NCBI GenBank assembly: GCA_963590855.1 | Contig: CAVAQT010000008.1 | Location: forward strand, 1 to 64,000 | Reading direction: 5' to 3' | Length of the DNA: 64,000 nt | Source of the DNA: Ruminococcus_C sp963590855 | GTDB taxonomy: Bacteria; Bacillota; Clostridia; Oscillospirales; Ruminococcaceae | In this document: piece by piece, positions 24,136 to 33,225 of the stretch | How positions within the stretch are numbered: the stretch's first letter is position 1 | Layout: each line of letters starts with the position of its first letter | Made by a program: the position numbers and the translations under genes | The notes under the pieces: model-generated | The model's database searches: none | Told to the model about the DNA's origin: nothing | What the model saw: only the letters and a program-made list of their open reading frames with translations

Positions 24136-24906
24136 ATGGCAAGCCGAAATATGAAAGCGTCGGATACGATCCAGGCATACCGGGCGCATTGGAGTGATCT
24201 GGCGGCGCGCTGCGTGCGAGACAATCGTCCGTATTTCACAAGCTTTGTTCCGGAAGAAGATCTTGCATTGGCTGAGCCTATCGCCGGAAAAGCCGGTGCT
24301 GTTTGTACGGCTTGGGGCGGCACAGAAAACACCTCTCGTGTCATCCTTTGCTTTGCACCGGATTTTATTCCCATCGAGCCGGCTCAGTTTCCGATACAAT
24401 GCCTGACGCTTTCTTATCGTTCTCCGCAGCCGCCTGCACACCGTGACATTCTCGGCGCATGCATGGGCTGTAATTTGGAACGGGATACCATTGGGGACAT
24501 CCTGATCGACGCAAAAAAGGCACAGATATTTGTCTGTACAGCGGTTGCGCCTGTACTTTTGCAGGAATTGCACCAGATTGGACGGATCGGTGTCAGCGTG
24601 ACGGGAGATGATCCGGTCTGCCTGTCGGTAAAAGCGGATTTTCTGCCGATACAGGGTACAATTGCTTCTCTTCGGGCGGATGCTGTTGCAGCCTTTGTAA
24701 CGCGTTTGAGCCGGGAAAAGGCAGTACAGTTGATCCGACAAGGCCGGCTGACCTGCCGTCATGCAACGATTGAAACTCCTTCTGCTTCCATGCAGATCGG
24801 TGATGTATTTTCAGTGCGGGGATACGGAAAATTTCGTATCGAAGCAATTGATGGTATGAGCCGAAAGGGGAGATACCATATCACAATTCAAAAATATCAG
24901 GGCTAG
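24136..24906 (+). CDS. YlmH family S4-domain RNA-binding protein
   Basis: 256 residues. The N-terminal two thirds match YlmH (FTSFVPEEDLALAEPI; HRDILGACMGCNLERDTIGDI); the C-terminal S4 domain (about 184-245) contains RLSREKAVQLIRQGRL. S4 domains bind structured RNA, and YlmH has been linked to ribosome-associated quality control and cell division. The start ATG 24136 lacks a clear Shine-Dalgarno and lies nine bases after sepF, so it probably relies on translational coupling; ATG 24151 is an alternative. Confidence 0.9.
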   Translation: MASRNMKASDTIQAYRAHWSDLAARCVRDNRPYFTSFVPEEDLALAEPIAGKAGAVCTAWGGTENTSRVILCFAPDFIPIEPAQFPIQCLTLSYRSPQPPAHRDILGACMGCNLERDTIGDILIDAKKAQIFVCTAVAPVLLQELHQIGRIGVSVTGDDPVCLSVKADFLPIQGTIASLRADAVAAFVTRLSREKAVQLIRQGRLTCRHATIETPSASMQIGDVFSVRGYGKFRIEAIDGMSRKGRYHITIQKYQG

Positions 24907-24954
24907 CGCTGCCGAGAAAATGACAGCGAGGCTCTTATGAGAGGAGATATCATA

Positions 24955-25599
24955 ATGATTAGCGCAAGTGAGATCCATGAACTGCGATTTGAAAAAGCAG
25001 CTTTCGGCTATAAGCAGGAAGACATCGATGAGTTCCTGAACAAGTTGGAAGAAGAAGTTGCACTGGCTCAGCGTGAGTTAGACGACAGCAACAACAAGAT
25101 TCAGGTTCTGGCAGATAAAGTCCGTGAATATATGCGTGACGAAGATGCCCTGAAAGATGCTCTTCTGGGCGCACAAAAAGAAGGTCACCGCATCATCGCA
25201 GAGGCAAATGCCAAGGCTGATGAGATCATTGCACAGGCAAAAGAGAAAGCGGATGCAATGATGGATGAAGTGACTGTTCAGCATGATGCCCTCATTGAAA
25301 AGAATGAGGCTGAGATCGAGGAAGAACACAAAAAGCTGGCTGCTGCGAAGAAGCAGGTCGCTGACTTTAAGAAGGCACTCTTCGATATGTATAAGGAACA
25401 TTTAAACATGCTCTCCGCGATGCCGGATGAGGATGATACTACATTTGGCGTGTCAGAAGACACCGAACCGTCTGAGCCGAAGAAGTCGGAAGAAGCAGCT
25501 CCGTCTGCAACAGATCCGTTTGCTTCTGCACAGTTTTCTGCAAAAACGATCCAGGGAGCATATGACTCCAGATTTGGTGATTTGCAGGACAAAGACTAA
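24955..25599 (+). CDS. DivIVA domain-containing protein
   Basis: 214 residues from ATG 24955 behind GAGGAGAT. The N terminus (SEIHELRFEKAAFGYKQEDI then DEFLNKLEEE) is the DivIVA membrane-curvature-binding region, followed by a long coiled coil (about 30-155) and an acidic, Ser/Pro-rich tail that ends GAYDSRFGDLQDKD. DivIVA proteins localise to poles and septa and recruit partners. The sepF-ylmH-divIVA-ileS order is preserved from Bacillus. The paralogue GpsB is shorter, so DivIVA is the better name. Confidence 0.92.
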   Translation: MISASEIHELRFEKAAFGYKQEDIDEFLNKLEEEVALAQRELDDSNNKIQVLADKVREYMRDEDALKDALLGAQKEGHRIIAEANAKADEIIAQAKEKADAMMDEVTVQHDALIEKNEAEIEEEHKKLAAAKKQVADFKKALFDMYKEHLNMLSAMPDEDDTTFGVSEDTEPSEPKKSEEAAPSATDPFASAQFSAKTIQGAYDSRFGDLQDKD

Positions 25600-25667
25600 T
25601 TTCAGGGAAAGGAGCGGCTCTCTTTGATCGGCATGCAGCCGATAAAGAATATGAGCCGGATCAAGTT

Positions 25668-28448
25668 ATGTCACAGGATTACACAAAGACCTTAAATTTG
25701 CCCAAGACAGACTTCCCCATGCGCGGAAATCTGCCGAAGCGGGAACCGGACACCTTGCAGAAATGGGAAGACGAAGATCTGTATGAGCAGATGATCGCCA
25801 AAAATGAAGGAAAGCCGAAGTATATTCTTCATGACGGCCCTCCCTATGCCAATGGCGAGATTCACCTGGGTACTGCGTTGAATAAAACGCTGAAAGATTT
25901 CATTGTAAAGTACAAAAACATGAGCGGTTTTTGTGCGCCATATGTTCCCGGCTGGGACACTCATGGTCTGCCGATCGAACTGAAGGCAGTGAAGTCTATC
26001 GGTGTGGAAAATGGCGCAATTCCGCCGGTTGAACTTCGGAAGCACTGCAAGGATTTTGCAATGATGCACGTCAAGAATCAGATGGCACAGTTTAAGCGTC
26101 TGGGAAGCCTGGGACATTACTGTGATCCCTATCTGACCTTGAAGCCGGAATATGAAGCGCGTCAGGTCGAAGTATTCGGCGAGATGGCAAAGCGCGGCTA
26201 TATGTATAAGGGCTTGAAGCCGGTTTACTGGTGCCCGGACTGCAACACTGCTTTGGCAGAAGCAGAGATCGAATATGAAAACGATCCGTGCTATTCTATC
26301 TATGTAAAGTTCCAGGTAACAGATGATAAGGGCGTGTTCACTAAACTGGGCATTGCGAAGGAAAAGATCTACTTTGTGATTTGGACAACCACCACATGGA
26401 CGATCCCGGGCAACCTGGCGATCTGTGTTGGCCCTTCTTATGATTATACCCTGGTAAAGGTCGGCGACGAGTATTACTGCATGGCAGCAGAACTGGTCAG
26501 CGCAACCATGAAGGCAGCCGGCATCACGGAATATGAAATGGTCGGCAGCTTTAGCGGCGCAGAACTGGAACATATGAAGACCAAGCATCCGCTGTACGAC
26601 CGCCTTTCTCCGGTAATCGTAGGCGACCATGTCACACTGGAAAGCGGTACCGGATGCGTACACACTGCACCTGGCTATGGTGTAGAGGACTTTGAGGTCT
26701 GCAAAAACTATGATGACATCGGCATTTTGGTATGCGTTGACGATAAGGGTCGCCAGACCAAGGAAGCCGGCGAATTTGAGGGCATGGATACCGATGAGGC
26801 AAACCGTGCCATTGCCGCAAAGCTGACCGAAGTTGGCGCAATGCTGGCAACGGAAAAGATCGTCCACCAGTATCCGCACTGCTGGCGCTGCCATAAGCCG
26901 ATCATCTACCGCGCAACCGAGCAGTGGTTCTGCTCTGTAAACGGTTTTAAGGATGAAGCAATCAAGGCGATCGAGAATGTGAAGTGGATTCCGGCATGGG
27001 GCGAAGAGCGCATCAAGGGCATGGTTCGTGACCGCAGCGACTGGTGCATTTCCCGTCAGCGTACCTGGGGCGTTCCGATTCCGATCATCTATTGCAAAAA
27101 CTGCAAAAAGCCCATTGTCAATGACACCACCATCCACGATATTGCAGCGCTGTTCCGTAAGGAGGGCGCAGATGCATGGTGGACAAAGGAGCTTTCTGAA
27201 TTTCTTTCTCCGGAAGTACAGTGCGAATGCGGCTGCAAGGAATTTACCAAGGAATATGACATCATGGATGTCTGGTTTGACAGCGGTGTTTCCCACAGTG
27301 CTGTCATGGAACAGTATGACTGTCTCCAGTGGCCGGCTGATTTGTACCTGGAAGGCGCAGACCAGTACCGCGGCTGGTTCCAGTCCTCTCTGCTGACTTC
27401 TGTAGTTTATAAGGGCAGCGCACCGTATAAGGCTGTCTGCACACACGGCTGGGTCGTTGACGGCGAGGGCAGAAAGATGTCCAAATCTCTGGGCAACGGT
27501 ATCATGCCGGAAGAGATCGTAAAGCAGTACGGCGCAGACATTCTCCGCCTGTGGGTTGCTTCTTCGGATTATCATTCAGATATCCGTATTTCCAAGGCAA
27601 TCCTGGGACAGCTTTCGGATGCGTATAAGAAAATCCGTAACACTGCCCGCTACATTCTGGGCAATCTGGGCAATGGCGATGGCTTCCACCCGGATCGGGA
27701 CAGCGTTTCCGACGACCAGCTGATGGAACTGGATCGCTGGGCACTGATGCGTCTGGACAACGTGATCCAGAAAGCGCATGAGGGCTATGAAGCATTCGAT
27801 TTCCATATTGTATTCCATGCAATTCACAATTACTGCACTACAGATCTGTCCAACTTCTATCTGGATATCATCAAGGATCGCCTGTACTGCGAAAAGGAAA
27901 ACTCTGTAGAGCGCCGTGCGGCACAGACAACGATCTATCGCATTCTGAGCGCACTGACAAGACTGATCGCACCGATTCTGTCCTTTACCGCAGAAGAGAT
28001 CTGGTCTTATCTGCCGCATGCAGCAAGCGATGATGCCAAGAGTGTGTTCCTGAATGATATGCCGAAGGCAAGCGGCCTGACAGAAGATGCTGACTTTATG
28101 GCAAAGTGGGATCTGATCTATCAGACTCGTATGGAAGCCAATAAGGTATTGGAAGAAAAGAGAAATGAAAAGCTGATCGGTAAATCTTTGGAAGCAAAGG
28201 TGACCATTTCAGTTGCGGATGATGCACAGTTTGCAATTTTGTCTGAAGCAGAAGAGATCCTGGCGAAGGTTCTCATTGTTTCTGCGGTTTCTGTGGTCAA
28301 GGCAGAATCCGGCGAAACAGTTTATACCGTAGAACATGCTTCCGGTGAAAAGTGCGATCGCTGCTGGATGTATCTGGACAGCGTCGGAAAGAATGCTGCG
28401 CATCCGACACTTTGCGCACGTTGTGCTTCCGTTATCGAAAAACAGTAA
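25668..28448 (+). CDS. ileS: Isoleucine--tRNA ligase
   Basis: 926 residues, the bacterial-type length. The class I signature is PPYANGEIHLGTALNK (HLGT in place of HIGH), the CP1 editing domain includes TTTTWTIPGNLAI and the KMSKS loop is KMSKSLGN at about 603-607. A C-terminal zinc finger is formed by CDRCW and CARC. It charges tRNA-Ile with isoleucine and edits valine. No T-box leader is present in the 68 bases before it, unlike many Firmicute ileS genes; it appears to be expressed with the division genes upstream. Confidence 0.97.
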   Translation: MSQDYTKTLNLPKTDFPMRGNLPKREPDTLQKWEDEDLYEQMIAKNEGKPKYILHDGPPYANGEIHLGTALNKTLKDFIVKYKNMSGFCAPYVPGWDTHGLPIELKAVKSIGVENGAIPPVELRKHCKDFAMMHVKNQMAQFKRLGSLGHYCDPYLTLKPEYEARQVEVFGEMAKRGYMYKGLKPVYWCPDCNTALAEAEIEYENDPCYSIYVKFQVTDDKGVFTKLGIAKEKIYFVIWTTTTWTIPGNLAICVGPSYDYTLVKVGDEYYCMAAELVSATMKAAGITEYEMVGSFSGAELEHMKTKHPLYDRLSPVIVGDHVTLESGTGCVHTAPGYGVEDFEVCKNYDDIGILVCVDDKGRQTKEAGEFEGMDTDEANRAIAAKLTEVGAMLATEKIVHQYPHCWRCHKPIIYRATEQWFCSVNGFKDEAIKAIENVKWIPAWGEERIKGMVRDRSDWCISRQRTWGVPIPIIYCKNCKKPIVNDTTIHDIAALFRKEGADAWWTKELSEFLSPEVQCECGCKEFTKEYDIMDVWFDSGVSHSAVMEQYDCLQWPADLYLEGADQYRGWFQSSLLTSVVYKGSAPYKAVCTHGWVVDGEGRKMSKSLGNGIMPEEIVKQYGADILRLWVASSDYHSDIRISKAILGQLSDAYKKIRNTARYILGNLGNGDGFHPDRDSVSDDQLMELDRWALMRLDNVIQKAHEGYEAFDFHIVFHAIHNYCTTDLSNFYLDIIKDRLYCEKENSVERRAAQTTIYRILSALTRLIAPILSFTAEEIWSYLPHAASDDAKSVFLNDMPKASGLTEDADFMAKWDLIYQTRMEANKVLEEKRNEKLIGKSLEAKVTISVADDAQFAILSEAEEILAKVLIVSAVSVVKAESGETVYTVEHASGEKCDRCWMYLDSVGKNAAHPTLCARCASVIEKQ

Positions 28449-28467
28449 TCGGGAAAGGAAATATTCT

Positions 28468-28983
28468 GTGCTGATTGCAGCGATAATTGGAATTGTTTTA
28501 TTGACAACAGCAGATCAGCTGATTAAGTATTGGGCAATTCAGGAATTAAAACCGGTAGGTACAATGTCATTTCTGCACATTGGCAATACTAAGATCATGG
28601 ATCTGACCTATTTGGAAAATAACGGTGCTGTTTTCAGCAGCTTTGCCGGAATGCGCTGGTTGTTGATCGGAACGACTGCTGTTCTAATGGCTTTCTGTGC
28701 GTACTGGCTGGTGCGGCATGGAAAGAAATCGAAGCTGCTGACAGCCAGTCTCACTCTGATCCTGAGCGGAGGTCTCGGAAATCTCATTGACCGTCTATTT
28801 CGCGGCGGACTCGTTGTTGATTATTTTGACGTCAAGCTGTTTCGATTTGCTGTATTCAACTTCGCAGATTGCTGCGTTGTTATCGGAGTGATCCTGTTTG
28901 CGTTGTATTTTCTTTTCATAGAGCCGAAGCTTAGCAAACAAGAGGAATCGGCGAAAAAAAAGGAGGGCGATTCCAATGCCTGA
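28468..28983 (+). CDS. lspA: Signal peptidase II (lipoprotein signal peptidase)
   Basis: 171 residues from GTG 28468 behind GGGAAAGGAA; longer in-frame starts lie inside ileS. Four membrane segments are predicted. Catalytic aspartates lie in GNLIDRLFRGGLVVDYFD and FNFADCCVVIG, and the usual D-Q motif is in TTADQLIKY. It removes signal peptides from lipidated pro-lipoproteins, for instance the cyclophilin at 2688. The ileS-lspA-rluD order is conserved in many bacteria. Overlaps the next gene by eight bases. Confidence 0.94.
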   Translation: MLIAAIIGIVLLTTADQLIKYWAIQELKPVGTMSFLHIGNTKIMDLTYLENNGAVFSSFAGMRWLLIGTTAVLMAFCAYWLVRHGKKSKLLTASLTLILSGGLGNLIDRLFRGGLVVDYFDVKLFRFAVFNFADCCVVIGVILFALYFLFIEPKLSKQEESAKKKEGDSNA

Positions 28984-29890
28984 AACAGTATCTTTTCTGG
29001 TTCCTTCAGATGCAGACGGAGAGCGTCTGGACAAGTGGCTTTCCGGACAGGAAATGCTTGAAATGACGCGTTCTGCGCTGCAAAATCAGATGGAACGGGG
29101 AAATGTAACTGTCAATGGCAAGGCGGTCTCCAAAAATTATCGCCAAAAAAGCGGAGATACTGTTCTGGTAACATTGCCGGATCCGGAGCCGCTGGAACTG
29201 CAGCCAGAAAATATTCCGTTGGATATTGTGTACGAGGACGATGACCTTCTGGTTGTCAATAAGCCCAAGGGAATGGTCGTCCATCCGGCGCCGGGGCATT
29301 CCACCGGAACGCTGGTGCATGCGCTGCTCTATCACTGCGGTGACCGTCTGTCCAGCATCAATGGCGTGATACGTCCTGGAATCGTACACCGCATCGACCG
29401 CTTTACCAGCGGATTGCTGATGGTGGCAAAAAACGATATCGCGCACCAGTCTCTCTCCGCACAGATCGCTGCCCACTCCTTTACGCGAGAGTACCAGGCA
29501 GTCGCTATGGGACGCTTTCGGGAAACCGAGGGCACGATCAACGCACCCATCGGCAGACATCCGGTGGATCGTAAAAAAATGTGCGTTACCGAAAAAAATT
29601 CCAAGCCGGCTGTGACCCACTATTCAGTGATTACCGAATATGCGCGGGCAACGCATCTGCGGCTGCGATTGGAGACCGGGCGAACGCATCAAATTCGTGT
29701 ACATCTGGCATACCTGGGACATCCGGTGCTGGGAGACGATGTCTACGGCAAGCCGTTTCCCGGGATAGAAGGGCAGTGTCTGCACGCTGCCAAGATCGGA
29801 TTTGTGCATCCCACATCCGGTGCCTATATGGAGTTTGAAAGCCCTCTGCCGGAATATTTTGAAAAGGTTCTGCGCAAGCTGAGATCCTGA
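28976..29890 (+). CDS. RluA family pseudouridine synthase (RluD-like)
   Basis: 304 residues. An N-terminal S4 domain (about 15-80: ERLDKWLSG...ALQNQMERGNVTVNG) is followed by the synthase domain with VVNKPKGMVVHPAPGH, the catalytic motif HRIDRFTSGLL (Asp in HRID; the family norm is HRLDxxTSG), REYQAV and GRTHQIRVHLAYLGHPVLGD. Such enzymes isomerise uridines in 23S rRNA, RluD-type around helix 69. The ATG has AAAGGAGGG upstream and overlaps lspA. Confidence 0.93.
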   Translation: MPETVSFLVPSDADGERLDKWLSGQEMLEMTRSALQNQMERGNVTVNGKAVSKNYRQKSGDTVLVTLPDPEPLELQPENIPLDIVYEDDDLLVVNKPKGMVVHPAPGHSTGTLVHALLYHCGDRLSSINGVIRPGIVHRIDRFTSGLLMVAKNDIAHQSLSAQIAAHSFTREYQAVAMGRFRETEGTINAPIGRHPVDRKKMCVTEKNSKPAVTHYSVITEYARATHLRLRLETGRTHQIRVHLAYLGHPVLGDDVYGKPFPGIEGQCLHAAKIGFVHPTSGAYMEFESPLPEYFEKVLRKLRS

Positions 29891-29903
29891 AAGGGTGATT
29901 TGA

Positions 29904-31562
29904 ATGCAGTCTTTGGAAAACATCATGCTCATCACAGATCTGGATGGCACGCTTTTGCCGTCCAGCAAGGAAATATCTGCGGCAGATGCTGCGGCAATTT
30001 CACAGTTTCGCGCAATGGGCGGTAAATTTGCCGTTGCGACTGGGCGTACCCTGCAAGCTGCACAGCGCTATTTGGATCAGCTGAAGCCGAATATCCCCGT
30101 GATCTTGTTTAACGGCGCAGCGATTTATGATCCCGTCGCAAAAACGTGGCTGTATACGGAAAAGCTGCCGGCTGATGCTGTAGCGATTACCCGGCAGGTG
30201 TTGGACGCATTTCCGGATGTTTCCGCAGAGATCCTGCGAACAGACGGTACTTATGTGGCAAGATTGACACCTTATGAAAAAGAGCATCTGGCGATCTGTC
30301 AGGTAGAACCGATCCTGGAAGAACCGGAAGAGATCCCGGACGGCTGGCTCAAAGTGCTGTTTGCCATTGCACCGGAACGAATGCCGGATCTGATCGCATA
30401 CTTTGCAGAGCAGAACTGGGACTGTGCCGATTTTGTACAGTCCGAGGCACGTTTTTATGAAATGCTGCCAAAGGGTGCGACCAAGGGCAGCGCGCTCCGG
30501 CGCTACCGGACATTGTGTAATGCAGAGAACTGGAAGATTACAGCGGCAGGAGATTTTGACAATGACCTGGAAATGCTCCGCGCAGCAGACGTCAGCGCCT
30601 GCCCGTCAAATGCACAGCCTTGTGTAAAGAACATCGTTGATATTCAGTTGACGCAATCCTGCGATACCAATGCAATTGCGGAACTGATCCATCATATTAC
30701 GAAATCATTGGAGGTTCATAGTATGGATGAAATGACCAAGAAACAGCTACAGGCAACAGCTTGTCGCATTCGCATGGGTGTTGTGGAAGGCACCTATCAT
30801 GCAAAGTCCGGCCATCCGGGCGGTTCGCTTTCGATTTGTGACACACTGACCTATTTATATTTTGCAAAAATGCATGTAGACCCGAAACAGCCGGAAATGG
30901 CAGATCGTGACCGTCTGGTACTGTCCAAGGGTCATTGTGCACCTGCACTGTACTCTGCACTGGCAGAACGCGGCTTTTTCTCCAAGGACGAGTTGAAGTC
31001 TCTGCGTCATATCGGCGCATTGCTGCAAGGTCACCCCTGCATCCATATTCCGGGCGTGGATATGTCCAGCGGTTCTCTGGGACAGGGCATTTCCGCTGCT
31101 TGCGGCATGGCACTTGCCGGAAAACTGGACAATGCAGCTTATAAAGTATATACAATTCTGGGCGACGGCGAGATCGAAGAGGGACAGGTTTGGGAAGCAG
31201 CTATGTTCGCAAACCAGTATCACCTGGATAACCTGGTAGCGATCGTTGACAACAACGGCCTCCAGATCGACGGCAAGATTTCCGAAGTTTGCTCGCCCGA
31301 GCCGATTCCGGAAAAGTTTGAAGCATTCGGCTGGCATGTCATCCGGATGGATGCGCACGATTTTGATTCCATTGATGCAGCGATGCAGGAAGCAGAATCG
31401 ATCGTCGGCAAGCCGGTAGCGATCATCCAGAAGAGTGTCAAGGGCAAGGGTGTTTCCTTTATGGAAAACCAGGTCGGCTGGCACGGCAAAGCGCCGAATC
31501 AGGCAGAATACGAACAGGCAATGGCTGAACTGACAGCACAGCTGAAGGAACTGGAGGGTTAA
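29904..31562 (+). CDS. HAD phosphatase (Cof-type) reading in frame into transketolase N subunit
   Basis: One uninterrupted frame of 552 codons. Residues 1-273 are a Cof-type HAD hydrolase: LITDLDGTLLPSS (nucleophile Asp motif), FAVATGR, LFNGA, LPKGATKGSAL (motif III Lys) and AGDFDNDLEML (motif IV). No stop codon separates it from transketolase subunit N, which begins at residue 274 and has its own ribosome binding site. Two readings are possible: a true bifunctional fusion, or a HAD gene that lost its stop and a separately initiated transketolase. Cof-type HAD enzymes dephosphorylate sugar phosphates or flavin/PLP-type substrates, which would suit linkage to the pentose phosphate pathway. Confidence 0.8.
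   Translation: MQSLENIMLITDLDGTLLPSSKEISAADAAAISQFRAMGGKFAVATGRTLQAAQRYLDQLKPNIPVILFNGAAIYDPVAKTWLYTEKLPADAVAITRQVLDAFPDVSAEILRTDGTYVARLTPYEKEHLAICQVEPILEEPEEIPDGWLKVLFAIAPERMPDLIAYFAEQNWDCADFVQSEARFYEMLPKGATKGSALRRYRTLCNAENWKITAAGDFDNDLEMLRAADVSACPSNAQPCVKNIVDIQLTQSCDTNAIAELIHHITKSLEVHSMDEMTKKQLQATACRIRMGVVEGTYHAKSGHPGGSLSICDTLTYLYFAKMHVDPKQPEMADRDRLVLSKGHCAPALYSALAERGFFSKDELKSLRHIGALLQGHPCIHIPGVDMSSGSLGQGISAACGMALAGKLDNAAYKVYTILGDGEIEEGQVWEAAMFANQYHLDNLVAIVDNNGLQIDGKISEVCSPEPIPEKFEAFGWHVIRMDAHDFDSIDAAMQEAESIVGKPVAIIQKSVKGKGVSFMENQVGWHGKAPNQAEYEQAMAELTAQLKELEG
30723..31562 (+). CDS. Transketolase, N-terminal (TPP-binding) subunit
   Basis: 279 residues from ATG 30723, eight bases after GGAGG at 30710-30714, inside the frame described for the HAD gene. 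This is the normal length of the split transketolase alpha subunit. Motifs: GHPGGSLS, SKGHCAPALY, SSGSLGQGISAA and the TPP/metal motif GDGEIEEGQVWEA...DNNGLQIDG. With the next gene it forms a complete transketolase for the non-oxidative pentose phosphate pathway. The strong internal ribosome binding site suggests that free subunit is made even if the fusion is real. Confidence 0.93.
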   Translation: MDEMTKKQLQATACRIRMGVVEGTYHAKSGHPGGSLSICDTLTYLYFAKMHVDPKQPEMADRDRLVLSKGHCAPALYSALAERGFFSKDELKSLRHIGALLQGHPCIHIPGVDMSSGSLGQGISAACGMALAGKLDNAAYKVYTILGDGEIEEGQVWEAAMFANQYHLDNLVAIVDNNGLQIDGKISEVCSPEPIPEKFEAFGWHVIRMDAHDFDSIDAAMQEAESIVGKPVAIIQKSVKGKGVSFMENQVGWHGKAPNQAEYEQAMAELTAQLKELEG

Positions 31563-31565
31563 ACG

Positions 31566-32516
31566 ATGGCAGAATTGCAGAAAAAGGCAACAAGAGAAAG
31601 CTATGGTGAGGCGCTTCGTGATCTCGCAGAAAAATATCCGGAACTGGTCGTTCTGGATGCTGACCTGGCTGCCGCAACCAAAACCGGCATCTTTAAGAAG
31701 GCATACCCGGAGCGTTTCTTCGACTGCGGTATTGCTGAGGCGAACATGATGGGCGTAGCTGCCGGCTTGTCTACCGCAGGCAAGATCCCGTTTGCAAGCA
31801 CATTTGCAATGTTTGCTGCCGGCAGAGCATTTGAGATCGTTCGTAACTCTATTGGCTATCCGCACCTGAATGTAAAGATCGGTGCGACCCACGCCGGCAT
31901 TTCTGTCGGCGAAGATGGCGCGACCCACCAGTGCAACGAAGATATTGCGCTGATGCGTACCATTCCCGGCATGACCATTTTGAATCCGGCAGATGACGTA
32001 GAAGCAAAGGCAGCTGTTGAAGCTGCGATCCAGTATGAAGGCCCGGTATATCTGCGATTCGGCAGACTGGCAACACCGATCTTTAACGACCCGGCAACCT
32101 ATCAGTTCACCATCGGAAAGGGCATCACACTGCATGAGGGCACAGATGTCACTTTGGTGGCAACCGGTCTGATGGTATGGGAGTCGATGAAGGCCGCTGA
32201 ACTGCTGGAGGCAGAAGGCATCCACGCACGGGTACTGAACATCCATACCATCAAGCCTCTGGATACCGAGCTGATCTGTAAGGCAACATCGGAAACCGGT
32301 TTGTTGGTAACTGTCGAAGAGCATAGCATCATCGGCGGTCTGGGCGGTGCCGTGGCAGAAGCAGTCACTTCCTGCTGTCCGGTTCCGGTCGTTCGCATCG
32401 GCGTAAATGACGAATTTGGTCATTCCGGCCCGGCAGTTGATCTGCTGAAGGAATTTGGTCTGTGTGCAGAGAACATTGCAGCGGTTACCAAGAAGGCTCT
32501 GGCTGAAAAGAAATAA
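31566..32516 (+). CDS. Transketolase, C-terminal subunit
   Basis: 316 residues. The pyrimidine-binding domain begins ATRESYGEALRDLAEKYPEL and contains the catalytic-Glu region CGIAEANMMGVAAGLS; the C-terminal transketolase domain follows (TVEEHSIIGGLGGAVAE, GHSGPAVDLL). Split transketolases pair this subunit with the one upstream, which ends four bases before; GGAGGG overlaps the end of that gene. It closes the transcript, ending at the terminator at 32540. Confidence 0.95.
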   Translation: MAELQKKATRESYGEALRDLAEKYPELVVLDADLAAATKTGIFKKAYPERFFDCGIAEANMMGVAAGLSTAGKIPFASTFAMFAAGRAFEIVRNSIGYPHLNVKIGATHAGISVGEDGATHQCNEDIALMRTIPGMTILNPADDVEAKAAVEAAIQYEGPVYLRFGRLATPIFNDPATYQFTIGKGITLHEGTDVTLVATGLMVWESMKAAELLEAEGIHARVLNIHTIKPLDTELICKATSETGLLVTVEEHSIIGGLGGAVAEAVTSCCPVPVVRIGVNDEFGHSGPAVDLLKEFGLCAENIAAVTKKALAEKK

Positions 32517-32539
32517 GTCTGGCGAAATTTTGAAAATAG

Positions 32540-32579
32540 AAAAAGCAGGCGTTCCCGTTTTTCGAGCGCCTGCTTTTTT
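32540..32579 (+). terminator. Intrinsic terminator after transketolase
   Basis: AAAAAGCAGGCG (32540-32551) pairs with CGCCTGC and the following T-run (32567-32579). Confidence 0.92.
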
Positions 32580-32612
32580 GCAAATTGGGGAAAGATAACG
32601 GAGGAAAGTGAG

Positions 32613-33179
32613 ATGAGCAAAAAGCAATCAAAAGTACAAACAGTGGAGAAACTGTTTCTTTATTTTCTCATGGCGGCAGTGATCGGCTGGTGTTACGAAG
32701 TTTTTCTGGAAGTCGTGGTCTATCACTGGGGATTCCATAACCGCGGGATACTGTTCGGGCCATACTGTCCGGTATACGGCGTTGGAATGCTGGCATTTTT
32801 GCTCTGCTTCGGAAAGCTTGCACAAAAGCCCATGAAATGGAGTATTCGCTGGGCGAGACCGCTCCTGATCTTTCTGGGATGCGGCGCAGTGGCGACACTG
32901 ATCGAGCTATGCGTCAGTTACTTATTGGAATGGACAACGGGCAGCTGGCCGTGGCAGACTTATGCGGATTATGCGGTCAACTTCCAGGCGCGAATCGCGC
33001 TTTCGCCATCGGTACGATTCGGCATCGGCGGCGTGTTGTTTCTGTATCTGCTCCGTCCGCTGTTTGCCAAAATAACCGGATGCATGTCACCAAAAGTCTT
33101 GAAATACACCAGCATTGTCTGCACCGTGATCCTGGCAGTCGATTTGATCTGTACCATTGCTTTTAAACTGGCCGCATGA
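32613..33179 (+). CDS. CmpB-like putative ABC transporter permease (PF06541 type)
   Basis: 188 residues with about five predicted membrane segments. The early motif WCYEVFLE, followed by NRGILFGPYCPVYGVG, is typical of the family annotated as putative ABC-transporter type IV/CmpB. No ATP-binding partner is adjacent and transport has not been demonstrated for the family to my knowledge. The start has GGAGGAAA upstream. It follows a terminator, so it needs a promoter in the 30-base gap or depends on read-through; I could not identify one. Confidence 0.75.
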   Translation: MSKKQSKVQTVEKLFLYFLMAAVIGWCYEVFLEVVVYHWGFHNRGILFGPYCPVYGVGMLAFLLCFGKLAQKPMKWSIRWARPLLIFLGCGAVATLIELCVSYLLEWTTGSWPWQTYADYAVNFQARIALSPSVRFGIGGVLFLYLLRPLFAKITGCMSPKVLKYTSIVCTVILAVDLICTIAFKLAA

Positions 33180-33225
33180 AAGAAACGCTCAAAAGCTGCA
33201 TATTCTTTTCCAGAGGTGATATCCT

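Noticed and set aside
25692..27575. 627-codon open frame antisense to ileS
   Set aside because: A shadow of the strong codon bias in ileS; no ribosome site or recognisable domain, and ileS is certain.
30855..32627. 590-codon open frame antisense to the transketolase genes
   Set aside because: Both transketolase subunits are intact and conserved; no start signal or homology for the reverse frame.
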